Origin: an uncultured Clostridia bacterium
Lineage (GTDB): Bacteria > Bacillota > Clostridia > Christensenellales > Borkfalkiaceae
Length of the DNA: 12,461 bases
NCBI GenBank assembly: GCA_945834965.1
Contig: CAMAHZ010000023.1
Location: 1-12,461 of the forward strand
Direction of reading: 5' to 3'
In this document: positions 7,184 to 12,461 of the stretch, piece after piece
How positions within the stretch are numbered: position 1 is the stretch's first letter
Layout: each line of letters begins with the position of its first letter
Position numbers and translations under genes: made by a program
Notes under the pieces: model-generated
What the model was told of the DNA's origin: nothing
The model's database searches: none
Seen by the model: the letters and a program-made list of their open reading frames with translations, nothing else

Positions 7184-8698
7184 TTAAAGTATTTCTAAGT
7201 TCTTGCGGAAGGACTTTTTAAATTCGCTTGCGGCGGCAAGTGCGTCTCTGATTTCCAAGGACGCGTCGCCTTCAACTTCCGTCTTCATAATGACGGAATC
7301 GCCCAAAATATCGCAGTTTATTCCCTTGACTACGCCTGCCATACTTCTATCCAAGCTCTCTGCAATGCGGAGCATTACGCCAAGGCGTTTTACGATTTCC
7401 ACGTCGTCTTCCTGCAATACGTCCCTGAAGCGGTTCCACTCATAGGCGTTGATATCTTCCTTTTTATGGCAGCATGCGGTGAAAGCCGCAAGCACGATTT
7501 CCCTGTGGGTTACGCCGTAAAGGGTTGAATTTAAAATCATATAACAGCTGTGGCGCTGGTGGTTGTAGTACTTGATTCTCATACCGCAGTCGTGCAAGGT
7601 TGCGGCAATTTTAAGCACCTTGAGATACTGCCTGGGGAATTTGTGCAATACCCTGAGCTGTTTGAAAAGCTGTACGCTTAAATTAACGACGTGTTCAACG
7701 TGCTTTTCGTCGCAGTCGTAGTACTTTACGAGCGTGGTGAGCGAATAGTTCATAACGTCGGATACGGGTTTATCTATGGTCGAAGGCAACGCTTGATTGA
7801 ACATTATACCTTCCCTTAAGCCCGAACCTGAAATTGTAAAGTTATCGAAGTTACACTTGTTGATAAATACTTTGATAATTGCAAGCGCGGCGGGAAGGAT
7901 ATCCGCACGCTCTGCCGACAAGCCCTTTATCTTCTTTTTCTTGTCAAGGTCGAGAACCTTTATCATATCGTAGACGGGATAAAAATCTTCTGCCGCAAGA
8001 TTGAAGTTATGAACGGTATCCAAGGGATACTTATGAACCATTTTGGTTATTTTGAAGAGATTGCGGAAAGAACCGCCCACGCCTATAAGCTGCGTGTCGG
8101 GGTCGATTTCGTTGAGCCATTCAATGGCGTTCAACTGCTCTGCAACGTACTCTTCCATCTTTGCCGCCTGCTCTTCAGGCTTTAGGGCAGGGTCGGAGAA
8201 AAGGTCGGTCAAAGTAACCGCACCCAAAGGAATGGTCGCAAAGTTGAGCATATTCCTGCGGTTGTAGTAGACGATTTTGGTACAGCCGCCGCCGATTTCC
8301 AAAATTATGCCCTTGGGAATATCCATCGTATTTATTACGCCGCGATAGACGAGCGTGCACTCTTCTTCCGCAGTTAAAACGCGGAGCTTGATGCCGCAGC
8401 TCGTTTGAATTTCGTCTAAGAACGAACGCTGGTTTTTTGCACGGCGAACGGCTTCGGTTGCAACGGCGATTATTCGGGTTGCACCGCTTGCGTCGCACAG
8501 CCTTTTGAACATACGCAGCGTCTTGATAGTTTCGGCAACTCGCTGGGGCTTTAAAAAGCCGTCACGCTCCATATCATGACCAAGCCTTACGCTTTCTTTC
8601 AATTCGTCCACGACCATAAAATAGCCCTGTTCAAAAAGGTTTACGATGACGAGCCTTGCCGAGTTGGACCCAAGGTCAATAATACCTATCTTTTCCAA
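7184..8698 (-). CDS. ppx: Ppx/GppA phosphatase with C-terminal HD domain
   Basis: The 504-aa product belongs to the exopolyphosphatase / pppGpp phosphatase family, which removes terminal phosphate from polyphosphate or converts pppGpp to ppGpp. The N-terminal ASKHA-fold region carries DLGSNSARLVI (8–18), the catalytic-glutamate region TAEEECTLVYRGV (109–121), EIGGGCTKIV (134–143; the family usually has DIGGGSTE) and the late motif LSAERADILPAALAI (260–274). Residues about 325–480 resemble an HD phosphohydrolase domain: H336, H369–D370 in ATLHDCG, and H383 in HQRHSCYMI. The start codon is TTG, supported by AAAAGGAGAG 8 nt upstream and by the protein beginning MEKIGIIDLGSNS. It has its own promoter and a terminator, so it appears to be a single-gene unit between the folate operon and maf. 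Ppx and GppA activity cannot be told apart from the sequence. Confidence 0.92.
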   Translation of the reverse strand: MEKIGIIDLGSNSARLVIVNLFEQGYFMVVDELKESVRLGHDMERDGFLKPQRVAETIKTLRMFKRLCDASGATRIIAVATEAVRRAKNQRSFLDEIQTSCGIKLRVLTAEEECTLVYRGVINTMDIPKGIILEIGGGCTKIVYYNRRNMLNFATIPLGAVTLTDLFSDPALKPEEQAAKMEEYVAEQLNAIEWLNEIDPDTQLIGVGGSFRNLFKITKMVHKYPLDTVHNFNLAAEDFYPVYDMIKVLDLDKKKKIKGLSAERADILPAALAIIKVFINKCNFDNFTISGSGLREGIMFNQALPSTIDKPVSDVMNYSLTTLVKYYDCDEKHVEHVVNLSVQLFKQLRVLHKFPRQYLKVLKIAATLHDCGMRIKYYNHQRHSCYMILNSTLYGVTHREIVLAAFTACCHKKEDINAYEWNRFRDVLQEDDVEIVKRLGVMLRIAESLDRSMAGVVKGINCDILGDSVIMKTEVEGDASLEIRDALAAASEFKKSFRKNLEIL

Positions 8699-8706
8699 AA
8701 TATTTA

Positions 8707-8716
8707 CTCTCCTTTT
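8707..8716 (-). promoter_or_regulatory. Shine-Dalgarno that fixes the TTG start of ppx
   Basis: On the minus strand AAAAGGAGAG ends 8 nt before the TTG at 8698. There is no in-frame ATG before the DLGSNS motif, so this ribosome binding site identifies the rare start codon. Confidence 0.8.
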
Positions 8717-8793
8717 CAGACAAAAATTATTGCCTAAAATGCCTTTCTAAATTACCGTATATCTGTAAAAAAAACTTTTTACCACTATGATGA

Positions 8794-8802
8794 ATTATAG
8801 CA
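8794..8802 (-). promoter_or_regulatory. Extended -10 promoter of ppx
   Basis: A perfect TATAAT (8794–8799) is preceded by TG plus one base (TGCTATAAT), an extended -10 element. No good -35 lies at the right distance, which is common for extended -10 promoters. Start near 8787 would give a leader of about 90 nt. Confidence 0.6.
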
Positions 8803-8838
8803 CCGATGGTTGATTTTGTATAGAGATTTTAAAAATTA

Positions 8839-8855
8839 TTGTGCAAATTGCACAA
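8839..8855. repeat. 17-bp perfect palindrome TTGTGCAAATTGCACAA
   Basis: TTGTGCAA and TTGCACAA flank a single central base. It lies just after the U-tract of the folate-operon terminator and about 50 bp upstream of the predicted ppx start. It could be a repressor or activator operator for ppx, or a second hairpin at the end of the folate transcript. Confidence 0.55.
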
Positions 8856-8882
8856 AAAATAAAGACGGTTATACACCGTCTT
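8853..8882 (-). terminator. Intrinsic terminator of the folate operon
   Basis: AAGACGGT (8862–8869) and ACCGTCTT (8875–8882) form a perfect 8-bp stem with a 5-nt loop, followed on the minus strand by TATTTTTT. It stands about 41 nt after the folB–folK stop. Confidence 0.93.
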
Positions 8883-8923
8883 ACTTATAATGGCTACATA
8901 AATTTAATATTCGAGCGTAAAAC

Positions 8924-9721
8924 TTATAAATCGGCAACGCGCTTATGGGTAAGCGGACAGACGAAATCGGGGACTATTTCCTTAAGCGGGGTCAGGACGA
9001 AATCCCTGTTTTTATAGTCGGGGTGGGGAATGCAAAGCCCCGTCTCTTCCACGATTTTATTACCGAAAAAAACTATATCTATATCGAGCGTTCTATCCGC
9101 CCAACGCTGAGTGCGCACTCTGCCCCCTTCTTCTTCGATTTTATGAATTACTTTAAGCAACTCTTCGGGCGATAAAATGGTGCTTACAAGCACGGCGCCG
9201 TTTAAAAACGTGTTCTTTGCGACGCCGCCGTAGGGCGCCGTTTGAATAAAGCTTGAAACCTTTAAAACTTCTACCCCGTCGCACTTTTTTAGCCTATCGA
9301 CGGCGAAGTTTAACGCGCCTTGCCTGTCGCCCTGACTTGAGCCGAGAGATAAAACCACTTCGTTACGCTCTACTTTAGCCGTGACGGAAACGTCGTCGAA
9401 CGGGTGCGGTATGGGTGCATGCGGCTTATGAACGGTTACTTCCACCGACTTAATTATGGGGAACGCCTGAACGACCTTAACCGCCGCACCGTGAGCAAGC
9501 CTTTCGATAAGGTTGAAAGAATTTTGCTTGCAGTAATTGGTGACAATCGTACACACTTCGGCGTAGTTTACCGTTTTATCTACGTCGTCGGTGGAGACGG
9601 CGTTTGAAATATCGCAGTCGATTGCGACGTCGAACACGAAGGGCTGCGGTTCGCACTTTTCGCTCTCCAACACGCCGTGGCAGGCAGAGACCTTTACGCC
9701 CTTGATATTAATTGCGCTCAT
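8924..9721 (-). CDS. folBK: Bifunctional dihydroneopterin aldolase / HPPK (FolB–FolK fusion)
   Basis: The 265-aa protein joins two consecutive folate enzymes. Residues 1–about 118 are dihydroneopterin aldolase, releasing 6-hydroxymethyl-dihydropterin and glycolaldehyde: GVLESE (16–21), VNYAEV with Y53, LIERLA (71–76) and VHKPHAPI with K99. Residues about 121–265 are HPPK, which pyrophosphorylates that product with ATP: VVLSLGSSQGDR (122–133), FLNGAVLV, and RWADRTLDIDIV, whose D213 and D215 are the expected Mg ligands, then IPHPDYKNRDFVL. The usual HPPK motif GSN reads GSS here. FolB–FolK fusions are known in Bacillota. The start overlaps the end of folP by 14 bp and uses GGAAG inside folP, so translation is likely coupled. 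It is the last gene of the operon and feeds its product to FolP. Confidence 0.96.
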   Translation of the reverse strand: MSAINIKGVKVSACHGVLESEKCEPQPFVFDVAIDCDISNAVSTDDVDKTVNYAEVCTIVTNYCKQNSFNLIERLAHGAAVKVVQAFPIIKSVEVTVHKPHAPIPHPFDDVSVTAKVERNEVVLSLGSSQGDRQGALNFAVDRLKKCDGVEVLKVSSFIQTAPYGGVAKNTFLNGAVLVSTILSPEELLKVIHKIEEEGGRVRTQRWADRTLDIDIVFFGNKIVEETGLCIPHPDYKNRDFVLTPLKEIVPDFVCPLTHKRVADL

Positions 9722-10484
9722 ATTCTTCCTTTATCGCTTGAAAATTTTCCTTTACGTCGTGTACCCTTACGAACAGCACCTTGTCCCTTACGGCAAGGCG
9801 AGTCGAGTTGACGGTGGCTTGCAGTCTGTCTTTAACGTCGCCGCCGAACATAGACTTGCGGCTCGTACCCAAAAGCAGGGGATAGCCGAGCTTGTTAAGC
9901 CTGCCGTAGCCGTTTAACAGCTGCCAATTTTGCTCTTTATCCTTGGCAAAGCCTATGCCGCCGTCAAGGCAGATTTTTTCCCTGTCTACACCCGCGTCCA
10001 ACGCCTTTTGAACGGAAGAAGATAAAAAGCTTTCAATCTGGGGAAAGATATCGCCTTCAAGCTTTGTTTTTGCATTGTGCATAATGCACACCGAGCCGTT
10101 GGCTTTTGCGACTATATTTGCCATTCCTTCCGCCGTTAACCCCCATATATCATTGAGTAAATGCGCACCCATATCGAACGCCGCCTTTGCAACAGACGGA
10201 AAATAGGTGTCTACCGAAACGGGGATATCGAAGTTTTTTAAGATTGCCGTTAAGGGTTTTTCTAAACGGGCAAGTTCTTCTTCGGGCGGCACTTCTAAAT
10301 AGCCGGGTCGAGTGGACTGCGCGCCTAAGTCTATTATTGCGGCACCGTCCTTTATAGCCCTTTCAGTTTTGAACAAGACTTCGTCGCAAGAAGTTCGGCT
10401 TGCGGAATAAAAGCTGTCCGGCGTTAGGTTAATAATAGCCATAACGTAGGTGTAGTTTTCAAATTTTTTATTGCCGATAATCAT
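9708..10484 (-). CDS. folP: Dihydropteroate synthase
   Basis: The 258-aa TIM-barrel enzyme condenses hydroxymethyl-dihydropterin pyrophosphate with p-aminobenzoate; it is the sulfonamide target. Motifs run in order: AIINLTPDSFYS (16–27), DLGAQSTRPG (52–61), SVDTYFP (90–96), NDIWG (111–115), MHNAKT (135–140), LDGGIGFAKDKEQN (173–186), LLGTSRKS (204–211) and VRVHDV (239–244). The family usually has DPGIGFGK where this protein has DGGIGFAK, a change next to the pterin pocket, but the rest of the pocket is normal. It starts 3 nt after the folE stop (TAA GCT ATG), with a weak AAAGGG upstream. Confidence 0.96.
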   Translation of the reverse strand: MIIGNKKFENYTYVMAIINLTPDSFYSASRTSCDEVLFKTERAIKDGAAIIDLGAQSTRPGYLEVPPEEELARLEKPLTAILKNFDIPVSVDTYFPSVAKAAFDMGAHLLNDIWGLTAEGMANIVAKANGSVCIMHNAKTKLEGDIFPQIESFLSSSVQKALDAGVDREKICLDGGIGFAKDKEQNWQLLNGYGRLNKLGYPLLLGTSRKSMFGGDVKDRLQATVNSTRLAVRDKVLFVRVHDVKENFQAIKEEYERN

Positions 10485-10487
10485 AGC

Positions 10488-11036
10488 TTAGCCCTTTATG
10501 ATTGCAAGCGCCCTTGATATCTCTTCCTGCGGGAAGTCGCCTAAAACTTTATAAGTTACCGTACTCGTACCCGGCTTTTTTACGCCGCGGCAGGTCATAC
10601 AGGTATGCTCTGCATCGCAATAGACGAGCACGCCTTTGGGGGCAAGCTCGGTCATAATCGCTTGCGCAATCTGCGAAGTCAGCCTTTCCTGAAGCTGTAA
10701 GTTTTTGGCGAAAGCCTCTACGCAACGGGCGAGCTTTGAAAGCCCCACCACCTTGCCGTCGGGGATATACGCAATTGCCACCTTGCCGAAAAAGGGCATT
10801 AAATGATGCTCGCAAGTGGACGAAAAGGTGATGTCCTTTTCGATAATCATATCTCCGCCTTCTACGTTAAAGGTCTTTGCAAGGGCGAGCTTTGCCGCCT
10901 GTTCGGAGCCTGAAGTAAATTCCGCAAACGCTTCCGCAACCCTTCTCGGGGTATCTTTTAACCCTTCTCTTTGGGGGTCTTCCCCTATAGCTATGAGCAA
11001 ATCTTCTATTGCCTTCATTGCCGCTTTCTTATCCAC
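10488..11036 (-). CDS. folE: GTP cyclohydrolase I (type IA)
   Basis: This enzyme converts GTP to 7,8-dihydroneopterin triphosphate, the first step of folate synthesis. With the start chosen here it has 182 aa, normal for the bacterial form. The zinc ligands are C75 and H78 in STCEHHLMPF and C146 in AEHTCMTCRGV; the catalytic region GLSKLARCVEAFAKNLQLQERLT and the end RGVKKPGTSTVT are intact. I use the GTG at 11036 because AAAGGAGG lies 7 nt upstream and the N-terminus then fits the family. The upstream ATG at 11090 would add 18 residues with no ribosome binding site and a 76-bp overlap with folC. Even so, the start overlaps folC by 22 bp. The next step, phosphate removal, has no gene in the window. 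Confidence 0.96.
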   Translation of the reverse strand: MDKKAAMKAIEDLLIAIGEDPQREGLKDTPRRVAEAFAEFTSGSEQAAKLALAKTFNVEGGDMIIEKDITFSSTCEHHLMPFFGKVAIAYIPDGKVVGLSKLARCVEAFAKNLQLQERLTSQIAQAIMTELAPKGVLVYCDAEHTCMTCRGVKKPGTSTVTYKVLGDFPQEEISRALAIIKG

Positions 11037-12190
11037 TCTCTTGCCTCCTTTATAAACGTAAACGAACCGCACACCACAACTACCTTGCACGTTGTTTGGT
11101 CAAGTGCGCAAGACACGTCCTTTGCGGTAATATAATCTATTTTGCCTGAAAATGCGTTAATTATTTTCTCTATATCCATTGCCCTGACGCTTGGCGGACT
11201 GAAAAGGATTGCCCTTTTAAAGCAAGGGGCGAGAAGGTTTGCTACGCTTTCTACGTCCTTGTCCGAAAGACAGCCGAACACAAGCTCCTTTTCCCCGTCG
11301 ATTTTTTTAAGCGTATCGACAAGCTGTGCGATTGCACCCGGGTTGTGACCGCCGTCTAAGATATATTTAACGCCGCCTGCCTGCTCGATTTCCACCCTGC
11401 CGCCGAGCTTGGCAAGCTTTAAGCCTTGCGCTATCGCACTATCTTCTATACCCAAGAGCTTGCAGGTATCTATTGCCGTTGCCGCGTTGAAAAGCTGTGC
11501 TTTGCCGAGCATATTAATTTCGTAACGACCGCCCTTATAGCTGAAAGCCTGACCAAGCTTTTCGCATTTTTCTTCAATTAAATCCGTTCCTGCAAAAACG
11601 GGGTTGAACCTTGCAAAAAAGTCTATAACTTCCTGCGGTTGGTAGCAAGAGACGACTGTCGGACAGTCCTTTATTATGCCGCTTTTTGCTTGACAAATCT
11701 CGGTTAAGGTTGAGCCGAGCTCGGCAGTATGTTCAAGCGAGATAGAAGTTATGACGGCGACCTTTTTATTTGCGATTGCGTTGGTCGCGTCGTCCCTGCC
11801 GCCTAAGCCGCACTCGACCACGGCGTACTCGCACCCTTCCCTATAAAAGGCGTAAAGGGCTGCCGCCGTTTGAATTTCAAAGGGCGACGGCGTATCTTCT
11901 ATATCTTTGGCAATCGCCTTGACTTCTTCTAAATAGCCGTCTAAACGCTCGGCATTAAGAGGCGTGCCGTCTATGCGGAACTGTTCTTCAAACGAAAAGA
12001 CCTGCGGCGAAGTGAAAGTACCCACCCTTTTATTTGCCGCAATCAGGACGGAAGTTATATATTCCGCCGTACTGCCCTTGCCGTTAGTGCCTGCAATATG
12101 GATGATTTTTAGTTTTTTATCGGGGTTGTTGCACAACTTTAAAAGCTGAACGCAACGCCCCACGCCGTACTTGCGAATTTCCTGCTGCAT
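11015..12190 (-). CDS. folC: Folylpolyglutamate synthase / dihydrofolate synthase
   Basis: The 391-aa Mur-ligase-type enzyme adds glutamate to dihydropteroate (DHFS) and extends glutamate tails on folates (FPGS). It has the P-loop HIAGTNGKGST (31–41), ECGLGGRDDATN (126–137), SISLEHTAELG (149–159) and the C-terminal domain motif DGGHNP (279–284, usually DGAHNP). The motif TSPH near residue 60 is TSPQ here. Dihydrofolate synthase activity is likely because the other de novo genes follow directly. The N-terminus lacks about a dozen residues of the longest homologues but begins sensibly just before the GVGRCVQLLKL segment. It is the first gene of the operon and is directly controlled by the riboswitch: the start codon is 1 nt beyond the terminator's six-T run, and AGGGAG lies about 11 nt upstream inside the terminator hairpin. 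Confidence 0.96.
   Translation of the reverse strand: MQQEIRKYGVGRCVQLLKLCNNPDKKLKIIHIAGTNGKGSTAEYITSVLIAANKRVGTFTSPQVFSFEEQFRIDGTPLNAERLDGYLEEVKAIAKDIEDTPSPFEIQTAAALYAFYREGCEYAVVECGLGGRDDATNAIANKKVAVITSISLEHTAELGSTLTEICQAKSGIIKDCPTVVSCYQPQEVIDFFARFNPVFAGTDLIEEKCEKLGQAFSYKGGRYEINMLGKAQLFNAATAIDTCKLLGIEDSAIAQGLKLAKLGGRVEIEQAGGVKYILDGGHNPGAIAQLVDTLKKIDGEKELVFGCLSDKDVESVANLLAPCFKRAILFSPPSVRAMDIEKIINAFSGKIDYITAKDVSCALDQTTCKVVVVCGSFTFIKEAREWIRKRQ
11044..11051 (-). promoter_or_regulatory. Shine-Dalgarno that fixes the GTG start of folE
   Basis: On the minus strand AAAGGAGG ends 7 nt before GTG (11036) and lies within the last codons of folC. It is the best ribosome binding site in the operon and decides between GTG at 11036 and the longer ATG frame. 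Confidence 0.85.
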
Positions 12191-12191
12191 T

Positions 12192-12224
12192 AAAAAACGG
12201 ACTCCCTATTTTTGGCGTCCGCTT
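12192..12224 (-). terminator. Riboswitch-controlled intrinsic terminator in the folC leader
   Basis: AAGCGGAC (12217–12224) pairs with GTCCGTTT (12195–12202), 8 bp including one G-T, with a 14-nt loop that could close further by CC/GG. It is followed by a run of six T (12192–12197). The hairpin holds AGGGAG, the likely folC ribosome binding site, and ends one nucleotide before the ATG. GGACGC in its 5' arm (12215–12220) is complementary to GCGTCC of the aptamer (12241–12246), giving an alternative antiterminator. Confidence 0.8.
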
Positions 12225-12240
12225 GAGTAAACAACTTTAA

Positions 12241-12320
12241 GGACGCACCCGACAACCGCAGGTAAATCACCTTTCGTGCAGGGGCTGTCCACGCCCCGTG
12301 CCACTTTACGCTGTTCGGGA
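12241..12320 (-). ncRNA. Tetrahydrofolate riboswitch (THF-I class)
   Basis: The leader RNA matches the THF-I layout in order. P2 is CCCGA (12315–12319) with TCGGG (12248–12252), extended past a bulged A. The conserved strand GCGTAAAGTG (12302–12311) stands where known members have GCGUUAAGUG. P3 is GCA-C-GGGGC (12293–12301) with GCCCCTGC (12278–12285). ACGAA follows (12273–12277), then P4 AGGT/ACCT (12269–12272 with 12260–12263) and GCGG (12256–12259). J2/1 TGCGTCC (12241–12247) replaces the usual UGCAUCC. The loop of P3 contains GGAC (12287–12290), complementary to GTCC (12241–12244): the class's pseudoknot with a compensatory base-pair change. This RNA binds reduced folates; with a terminator behind it and folC–folE–folP–folBK downstream, ligand should reduce expression. 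P1 could only be TTTAA/TTAAA, and its 5' half overlaps the promoter. Confidence 0.9.
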
Positions 12321-12327
12321 TAATTAA

Positions 12328-12356
12328 ATTATATCACGGCAAGAAGTAATTTGCAA
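12328..12356 (-). promoter_or_regulatory. Promoter of the folate operon
   Basis: On the minus strand TTGCAA (12351–12356), a 17-bp spacer and a perfect TATAAT (12328–12333) preceded by TGA (extended -10, TGATATAAT) form a strong promoter. The predicted start near 12321 is at the first base of the riboswitch P2 region, so the aptamer begins almost at the RNA 5' end. Confidence 0.8.
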
Positions 12357-12395
12357 TCAATTTGCGGTCAAGTTTAAACGTTAGTGCCAAAAAGC

Positions 12396-12427
12396 AAGGT
12401 TGATATTATAAAAGGTTGATATTATAA
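12396..12427. repeat. Perfect 16-bp tandem direct repeat
   Basis: The unit AAGGTTGATATTATAA occurs twice without a gap (12396–12411 and 12412–12427). Each copy carries a TTGATA-like and a TATAAT-like element. Confidence 0.95.
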
Positions 12428-12428
12428 T
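12400..12428 (+). promoter_or_regulatory. Possible divergent promoter facing the right edge
   Basis: On the plus strand TTGATA (12400–12405) and TATAAT (12423–12428) are exactly 17 bp apart, one -35 mismatch from consensus. The -35 comes from the first repeat unit and the -10 from the second. Start would be near 12435. No open reading frame of note begins before 12461, so the gene it serves would lie outside the window. Confidence 0.55.
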
Positions 12429-12461
12429 AAGTTTATCGTTTATTAATAGTCCTTTTTACAT

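Noticed and set aside
8765..8782. Hairpin GTAAAAA/TTTTTAC in the ppx leader as an attenuator
   Set aside because: The stem is almost entirely A-T with a 4-nt loop, so it is too weak to call a terminator; it may be a by-product of A/T runs.
12191..12461. tRNA, T-box or protein gene in the folC upstream region
   Set aside because: No acceptor stem with T-arm, no T-box sequence and no open frame with a ribosome binding site; the region is explained by promoter, THF riboswitch, terminator and tandem repeat.

Overview
The window looks like chromosomal DNA of a member of the Bacillota, probably an uncultured Clostridia-type lineage. This is inferred from three things: a class-I tetrahydrofolate riboswitch in front of a folate operon, the linkage lepA–hemW, and the linkage maf–mreB-like. 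Eleven protein genes were found, all on the minus strand, so the text below runs from high to low coordinates. They are tightly packed housekeeping and signalling genes with clear intrinsic terminators. No mobile element, CRISPR array, tRNA or rRNA was seen.

Right end (about 12461–8853): a folate biosynthesis operon. A promoter at 12328–12356 fires into an RNA leader that folds as a THF-I riboswitch. The leader ends in an intrinsic terminator whose U-tract nearly touches the folC start codon. The genes follow as folC, folE, folP and a folB–folK fusion, joined by overlaps or a 3-nt gap, and close with a terminator at 8853–8882. Together they make dihydropteroate from GTP and a p-aminobenzoate supply made elsewhere, then add glutamate. 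The product pool is predicted to shut the operon off by transcription attenuation. folA/DHFR, the DHNTP phosphatase and the pab genes are not in the window. A perfect 16-bp tandem repeat beyond the riboswitch creates a promoter-like -35/-10 pair on the plus strand, suggesting a divergent gene beyond the right edge.

Middle (8852–5543): a Ppx/GppA phosphatase with a C-terminal HD domain (TTG start, own promoter and terminator) lies next to a maf–mreB-like pair. The MreB-like protein is divergent and lacks the usual catalytic-loop glutamates.

Left (5542–1): a membrane-anchored protein with a degenerate GGDEF domain and an intact EAL domain (predicted c-di-GMP phosphodiesterase) is a single-gene unit. 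It has a strong promoter, an inverted repeat at its transcription start and a strong terminator. Next comes the operon lepA, a small MGMT-type DNA-binding-domain protein, then hemW, which ends at a terminator at 39–66. lepA has a strong predicted promoter so close to its ATG that its mRNA may be leaderless.

No clearly new multi-gene system is visible. The observations most worth a second look are the compact riboswitch/terminator architecture, the altered MreB-like protein, the inverted repeats near promoters and the possibly leaderless lepA.
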